DNA from: Sinonovacula constricta
Taxonomy: Eukaryota > Mollusca > Bivalvia > Cardiida > Solecurtidae
Length of the DNA stretch: 64,000 nt
Direction of reading: 5' to 3'
Assembly: GCA_007844125.1 (NCBI GenBank)
Contig: CM017557.1
Span: 64,974,685-65,038,684 of the forward strand
This document shows positions 57,399 through 64,000 of the stretch, one piece after another (within the stretch, counting starts at the first letter, position 1; each line of letters starts with the position of its first letter). The translations under genes and the position numbers were made by a program. The notes under the pieces are model-generated. The model did no database searches. It was not told the origin of the DNA and was given only the letters and a program-made list of their open reading frames with translations.

Positions 57399-57692
57399 GG
57401 ATTGGGATTGGGATTGGGATTAGCAGCAGGCATTTTTGCCGATACTGTGCAGCGACATTTCTATCATTGTAACACAGGGGCACTTATGAGGTGTCCAGGG
57501 ACTGAACCCGGCCGTTCCATTATACGGACACCAACGAGTCAGGCGTAATGCTGTCCCCATAGCCCCGAACGTTAGGAGGGAAGCCACTACTACCAACCCT
57601 TAAAGTCTTTGGTTTGACCCGGCCGGGGTTTGGAACTACGACCTCCCGATCCGCAAGCCGACGCTCTACCACATGAGCTATTGCGGCCGGTC
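57399..57692 (-). repeat. SINE family A copy with 14-bp target-site duplication
   Basis: A full copy with head GGCCGCAATAGCTCATGTGG on the minus strand, GTCGGCTTGCGGATCGGGAG, a decayed B box, and a 3' tail of repeated GGGATT in plus sense at the left. Flanks GGAGAAATGATATG (57385-57398) and GGAGAAAGGATATG (57693-57706) differ at one base. Confidence 0.93.
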
Positions 57693-59132
57693 GGAGAAAG
57701 GATATGACATTTTGCAGCACCAATCAAAACCTATTAATAATTATGCTCACGATCTCCTTGCAAGATGTCCCGGTTCGAATTCTACAATACTATTTTAAAT
57801 TTTTTAATTTTTGATTTTTTCATAAATTTCTTTTTCTTCTTTTACGTATTTACGACCGCTTTATTCTTTCGGAGAAATTGTTTTTTATATCATTTTTAAA
57901 TACTAGATTTTTTAAAACTGATGATAAGTTAAAACAACGTGTCTGCCAGTGGTATAACAGCCTTAAATTTTTGGACTAAGTGTTACATAACTTTATCTTA
58001 TGTTGATTTTCAACTGTGTGATTAGTTCGTTGGCCTCCACAGTATTTTGCTTGTATTTTAGCATATACACAAAGAAAATAGACTACCACTGACCTTCTTT
58101 ACTTAAGTTTCAGTAAAACATTACCAATATTCAAACAAAAACCCTCGTAATGTCCAGTGAATTTAACCAAATATATTGCAATTTTAGATAAGATGACACG
58201 ATGCTATATACGTGCGAGTTGTGTGCTAAAATAGACAATTTCTAAATACAAGCACAGAGACACGACATTAAACACATGAAAGATGCTCTAAAGGTCTACA
58301 GTTTCTTGCTGTTGTTTCTTTTTCAGTGATCATGTTTAATGAAATCAAAACTTGTTTTGAAAATATGTCTTCTTTGGAAACATTAAAACATAATCAGGTA
58401 TATTTCGACGCCATTCGCTGTTTTCCAAACCATTGCTCAGTGCCAAGTCTCGCCAGAAACAAGGTGAAGTCTCGCTCGTACGAGATAAGAGGGCTCGGGA
58501 CCAGCGGTGGGCCTACCAGACGACTGATACCCGGCCTAGAACATCCATTCTTCCTAATTAGCTTTTCAAGACAACGCCACTTACCCAGTCACTTATAAGT
58601 CCTATAAATCTCCCCAGAATCATTTAGGATATTTTATCACGCCTAATCACTTAACAATCAGTAAGGTTTAGACTAGTTGTACCGCGTGCACTTTGGAACG
58701 TATGACCTGAATTACCTGAATGAAGCTAATGCCCCTCGACGTATTGCCTTTTAACATGGCGCATTTTATGCGTAATAAACAGGTATTAGAAACAGTACAT
58801 GTAAGTCGGTCAATCAGATTGTTGAATGTTGTGATGGTGGTGTTGCAGATGATTCTGTTGTTATTTTGTGCTTAAAAATATGTTTTGAGTTAACAATTAC
58901 AGAACTAATGCAATAACTATTAGGTGCTCCACTGTTTCATAATCAAACTTAATTTGGATTGATGACTGATCTTTAGAGTTCGAGACACACAAATGCATTT
59001 AACGTTATCTACTTTTAATTATAAACGATAGAAACAACATATATATTAAACCTCAACAAAGGGCAAGGTGTTTTATCTAAGGCATTCTAATTGAATTTTT
59101 GAAATTCTCATTTAACTGCCTTTACTTTCGAT

Positions 59133-59349
59133 TCTTCGTGGTCTAGTAGTTAAGACAATGGAGTCCGGATCGGAGGGTCCCGGGTTCAAAACCGAAACTG
59201 ATCACAGGATGTTAGTCCTTGAGCAAGACTATTTACTGTACATTGGTTGCTCCATGTTATCCGTTCCTGAGTACTGGTTCTACCCAGGAAGTTGGCAGTC
59301 GAAAGAGGTTAATATAAGATGAAAGAATGATCGACTATAAATAAATAGG
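59133..59349 (+). repeat. SINE family C copy (tRNA-derived)
   Basis: The head has A box TGGTCTAGTAGTTAAGACAA and B box GGGTTCAAAACC. The body matches 2621-2812 on the other strand, and the end reads CGACTATAAATAAATAGG. Confidence 0.85.
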
Positions 59350-62300
59350 TTGAAACTAAACTAAAATCTACCAATGATTGTTTAATTCCCGACACCAGCT
59401 GTGGCAGATTTTCACGTCCAGGTTTCTTTCCATGCTCAGTGTTTCGTCATAAATCCTCTACAGGGTGTGTAAGTACAGTCACTACAGACAGCCCTACACG
59501 AAATTGCAACTAACGAACATGCAAAAAACGCGCGCTAGGTAAACAACAGTAAGTAAAAAAACAATGCTGTGCGATAAAAACGAGATAGAAAATTGTCTGG
59601 ATGCTCCGATAGAGAGACACTATTAGCAGACGAGTTGATTTCTGGCGGTGTTACGGAACACAGGATGGGTAAAAAAGGCCAAACAGATGCGAACAATTGG
59701 AAATATTTTAGTGATGTAAAAAAGAATCAAAGATATGTCTGGCCTAGTATTATAGTTTTTCAGATGACAAGAATGTTATACTCTAAAGTTAAATGTTCAA
59801 TGCCACATGCAGCAAAATGGAACGACGTAAGTTCCAATTTGGATTGTCTTCAGTGTTCTTTCATTAGTCCATCTATCTCATTTTCTTTTTATCTTTTTGT
59901 TTTTTCTGCCAAACTGCCCATTCTCCGTTCTTTCTTTCTCCCTCTGCCTGCCTCACTATCACATATCCAAACTTTTCTTTCTTTCCTATTATTTCCTTCT
60001 TTAATAATTCTTTTGTTTTCCCCCATTATTTGGCAGACGACCCATGAAATTCGTGTGCTGTTAATTGACATTTAGGTAGCGATTAACGGTCTAAACAGAT
60101 CCACTTTCTCTGATGTTTATGGAATAGAACATTGCGTTGTTTTGCTCTGTGTTATCTACATCAAGACGTTCGTAAATAAGACGGTGGCTCGACTCCCTGC
60201 CATTTGTTATCACTTTTATACCTATTACTAGGGTCGGCTATCAAAATCTTATTTCCTGTGCCACTTTTCACCGCATCTCACACCAAGAACAGTGTCTGTT
60301 ACACAACGGTGCTGCGTAATGTTGGCACGCCTGTGAGATTAACCTATTTGTATCCTGGCTTAGTGCAACAATGACAAATGCATGGTACATATATCTGCAT
60401 GTCGGGATGAAAATGTGCAAATACGCGTTTTGTTGAAATTATTATATTGTTTTTAGTAAAAAAAGAAAAGATTCACTCAATTATACTCGATAGCAGCTAT
60501 TTTCCTATGTAGTTGCATGATAATAAATTATTTAGTGCCTTTTTATGTACCTTTCTTAATTTTCTATTTATCGTTATTAAAGCCAGTGCATATTTATCTG
60601 ATAACAGCAATTATAATTTCTGCCAACAATGACAAACAGTCTTATCGGTCTTGTTATTTTTATGCAACGATCGCCATTAAAAACAAACCCCAGCGGTTTT
60701 GATTGAAACTGTTTCATTTTTTTTTTTTTTTTGGAAAAAAAATCTAGGACGAATGCATGATAATAGATAACACTTACCTTCTACACTCCAAAGAAAATAC
60801 GAGAAGATTTGTATAAATTAACTCCTGGCAAATGTTCTAAACAGACTCGGTTCGTTTGTTGCATCTCGCTAGTTGTTATCAACTTCACAGCATATGAAGA
60901 AGACGTATATACTTTTTGCATGCAACCGATACACAAAATCTTGTTGGAACAAACTTCAATTCGGTTACAATAAACAAAGCCTCTTACGCAATAAAACAAT
61001 GGAAACTTCAACTGCCTTTGGCACAGTTGCATAGTTTATAGGACCATTTTTAATCGCGGCATAATGAAAGCAATATGCCGTTTAAATGGTTTTATCCAAA
61101 TGATAAACAGTGTTCGGTCGGCTTACATTTTAAGGTAATAAACATTGGCCACTTCAGTTGTCTTTAGACTTGGCTCAGTTTACGCATTTTACTATTTGCA
61201 TAGACTTCATAGCGTATTAAGACAATGTTTATATTTTCGTTTTTGTGTAAGAGATACCCAAATCTAGTTTAAACAAACAAGTATTCGTCAAAGCTTATAT
61301 TTAAGGATAAAAAACATAGTCCTGTCATCCTTCTTGGGCGGATTTGGCAGATTTACTGTATATCGTAAATATAGCAATCCATTTGATTGAATGCCACTTT
61401 AACTGTATTAAAACTTAGACCGCTGCCGTGATCCGACAATTTTATCAAATATTCGGATTATGCTTAGGTTTGATAATTTTAAGTACGAAGTATTTAAAAT
61501 ACAGTTAAAATTGTCAGTTCTATATTTTTTAAATTTTAAATTGTATAAAACTACATCCTCTGTCTTTATCTGTTGGCAGATTAGAATAGTGGTTCTTAAC
61601 GGACTATATTTTTCAATTAAGCGCGCATGAAGGTAAGTGACCATTAATTTTCTGTTTTTACTTTATTGTAAATAAACTGCAAAATTAGCTGCACTTCGGT
61701 CTTAATCAAAATTTTCTTGAATTCTTGCCATTCTACGCAGACGAAATATATGTTTTCCACAACTGTAATAATAAAAGATAGACAGTAGATTATAAGGCAA
61801 ATTGTGAAAGCTAGCTTACGACATAAACCAAGGATAAAAAATGCTTCTTAGTTGCGACATCTGATCAATTATTGACAGCCTTACCAGGCAAATGTATAGC
61901 ACTTTAAGCTGTCAGTGCCCTCTGACAGGGAATTGTTCCTAATTTCATAAAGTGAAGAAACGATGAGAAGAAACAGAATAACATTAATAGCGTAGTAAGA
62001 AGAAAAAGCTGATCTTGACAGTTACATGCATTTAGGATGAGTCGACATTAGCTATGTTTGTATCGAAGATATTCTTTGTACAAGTCTTCTCAATGTCAAT
62101 CGAAAACGGCTGTATATTCATATACACATGACTTAGAAGTGGAAATGAAGAAAATGACAATTAAATGGAATTGTTGTACATGTATGTTGCAGAATTTATT
62201 TTGAATCGTTGATAGCTGAGGGAGATATACGGTTTCTTGACATTTAAAAAAAAAAAAAAAAAAACACACCATGCTACTTGCAAATGAAATCTTCTGTGTT

Positions 62301-63951
62301 AACTAAATGTAACATTAAGAAACATGCCTCGGCAAAAATAAAAAAGAAAATCAGCTAAAATAGCTAACAACGGTAAATAGATACGAAATAATAAATGATT
62401 AAAAAACAATTTAATTTGTTTTCATTTTATATCTCTAATATTTAATTGCAATTATCTAGGTTATCAGATAAGTTCTATATACAGACTGGAAGGAATCAAA
62501 TTTAAGCGGCCCCTTCATTAACCGACCACACGGGGCGCGATAAGCATACATCATCGTGTTCTACCATAATCTTCAAAACATATCGTATTTACAGGACTGA
62601 GGTTTATGAAACAGTCCGTTTACAGGGTACTCTTTGATCCCGGTTATCGCAACATGAAATCTAGGACTATCAAGTGAAGTAATATTATGTAAACGGCGAT
62701 ATCAAATTACCAACACGAAATTCGGGACACAAGCTACGGGACCGTCGGGAGTTCCTCATCAAAACCCAGTACTGAATGGCATCAAATTCGAATGTTACGA
62801 TAACCCTTAAATCTTACAACTTGCATTGGAAGGAAGCAAAAAGTGCTACAGCCAGCTGTTCTTTGCACTTAACACTTTCACGATATTGTGCCAATTAAAA
62901 TATTTCCGATTTCAAACCATCTGTGTTCCCTTGGATGAATAAAATTAGAATCCCTCAGTGAAAAATTAAGAAAACTTGGGCTGGATCTTGGAGATAAAGC
63001 AAAGGAAAGTTGTGAAACTAAATACCGGCGCTAAACATATGGTGTATGAAAATCTTCCATCTGTGACGCAAGACGCTTGGAATTAGAGCCTCTCCTTTTA
63101 CTGACCATTCCCTCAAAACACCTTGATGACCCAGATCTAAGATACATTTGCCTTTCGTATTATGATGACTTAGAGCCTGTTCAGCAAGAAAACGATCAAT
63201 CTAAGGCCAGTAGCCAAAGATACAAAAACAACAACAGATAAGCCAGAACAGCAAGCTGTCTGGTCAAGATCTATACTATATGCTGCTGACGCCTCTAAGT
63301 ACATGGTGTAAATTACACATCTTATTGTTATCAAATATCTCAGAAATAGGTACTGGTTAAACACAAATGTAGAAGTATAAAACGGGTTGACTCTGGCCAA
63401 CCAATGTAGTAGTTAAGAAACAATCCCTGGCGAGAAGTCTCTGGTACAGAAAATTGACCAAAACAATGGCGTCTGAGCCTCCTTGAGCCTCGGATTTATT
63501 TTAAGTATCTGAAAGGTGTCGGCTGAAACGCGTCAAACTCACATACATCGTTTATTTTGAGAGATGTTTGTAAACTATGCGTCAGTCGCAATGAAAAGAA
63601 AAGTGCATAGTGCATGCAATGTAGTAAAGATCAGCGGGATTGAGGTAGTGCACTGGATTGCCATTACAAAAAGCCCAGGATTGAAATGCACAAAACCAGG
63701 CAATTGTTATGCATATTTTTAATTTTAATCTGTTAACTTCTTTTACAATTAACTAAGAATTATTTTATAGCTTCAAAAACATGAGTGCAATTGTAAATTG
63801 ATTATTATTGCGACTTAAGTGAAGCAGAAGAAGACAAACATTAAATCCCAGTGGAAATAACTCCTACATTAAATACAGTTTTGAATGTAATATAATGACA
63901 TCAAATACCAATACATATAACATTTTGGGTAACAAGGGCAACGTACGTGCC

Positions 63952-64000
63952 TTTTTTTTTTTTTTTTTTTTTTGTTTTTTTTTTTTTGTTTTTGCTTTCC
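63952..64000. repeat. Poly-T rich end of window
   Basis: T runs broken by single G. Other homopolymer tracts in this region are T at 60718-60732 and A at 62247-62263. Confidence 0.95.

Larger units (their letters stand above)
52407..64000. other. Upstream intron or flank of the RTK gene, no exon recognised
   Basis: I looked on the minus strand for further ectodomain exons and a signal-peptide exon and found none I could support. It contains two hAT-like elements, SINEs A and C, GA/GATA runs and homopolymers. Stretches of less AT-rich sequence at 56100-56350 and 58400-58600 gave no convincing spliced frame. Confidence 0.6.

Noticed and set aside
58326..58598. 90-codon plus-strand ORF
   Set aside because: No motif or codon-like signal, and no supporting splice structure.
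59593..60075. 160-codon plus-strand ORF, the longest apart from one other
   Set aside because: The second half is a pyrimidine-rich stretch giving Ser/Phe/Leu; no domain recognised.

Overview
The window looks like invertebrate nuclear DNA, most likely from a bivalve mollusc. It is AT-rich, with one intron-rich gene spread over more than 43 kb, GT-AG introns throughout, several families of tRNA-derived SINEs, short inverted-repeat transposons, and many micro- and minisatellites. The bivalve assignment is inference from overall character, not from a database match.

One gene can be supported. It is on the minus strand: the 3' end of a receptor tyrosine kinase (RTK) gene. Fourteen coding exons lie between 52406 (most 5' one seen) and the stop codon at 9223. 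Splice phases agree at every junction. If one extra base in exon 44072..44305 is discounted, the exons join into a reading frame of 795 residues plus stop. Residue numbers below count from the first visible residue. The visible protein has extracellular sequence with at least two fibronectin type III-like domains (about 72-155 and 229-340), one transmembrane helix (about 352-376), a juxtamembrane segment, a complete tyrosine kinase domain (about 427-711) with all key catalytic residues, and an 84-residue tail ending in a PDZ-ligand-like motif. The kinase motifs resemble the FGFR / RET / Cad96Ca group, but no orthologue name is safe. The signal peptide, first exons and promoter are not recognised and probably lie beyond 64000.

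Layout: 1-9222 is 3' flank with SINEs and a 53-bp tandem array. 9223-33173 holds the kinase exons, with introns carrying MITEs, SINEs, a 63-bp array and a 21-bp minisatellite of about 0.9 kb. 33174-42953 is a large intron. 42954-52406 holds the transmembrane and ectodomain exons at higher density, with long (GA)n and (TTA)n tracts, two hAT-like elements, a possible helicase-gene fragment and a 57-bp array. 52407-64000 is 5' intron or flank with hAT-like elements and SINEs.

The points most worth checking are the apparent one-base frameshift in the membrane-proximal FN3 exon, the PDZ-ligand tail, a RecQ-like coding fragment bounded by inverted repeats, and several short transposon families with recognisable ends and target-site duplications.
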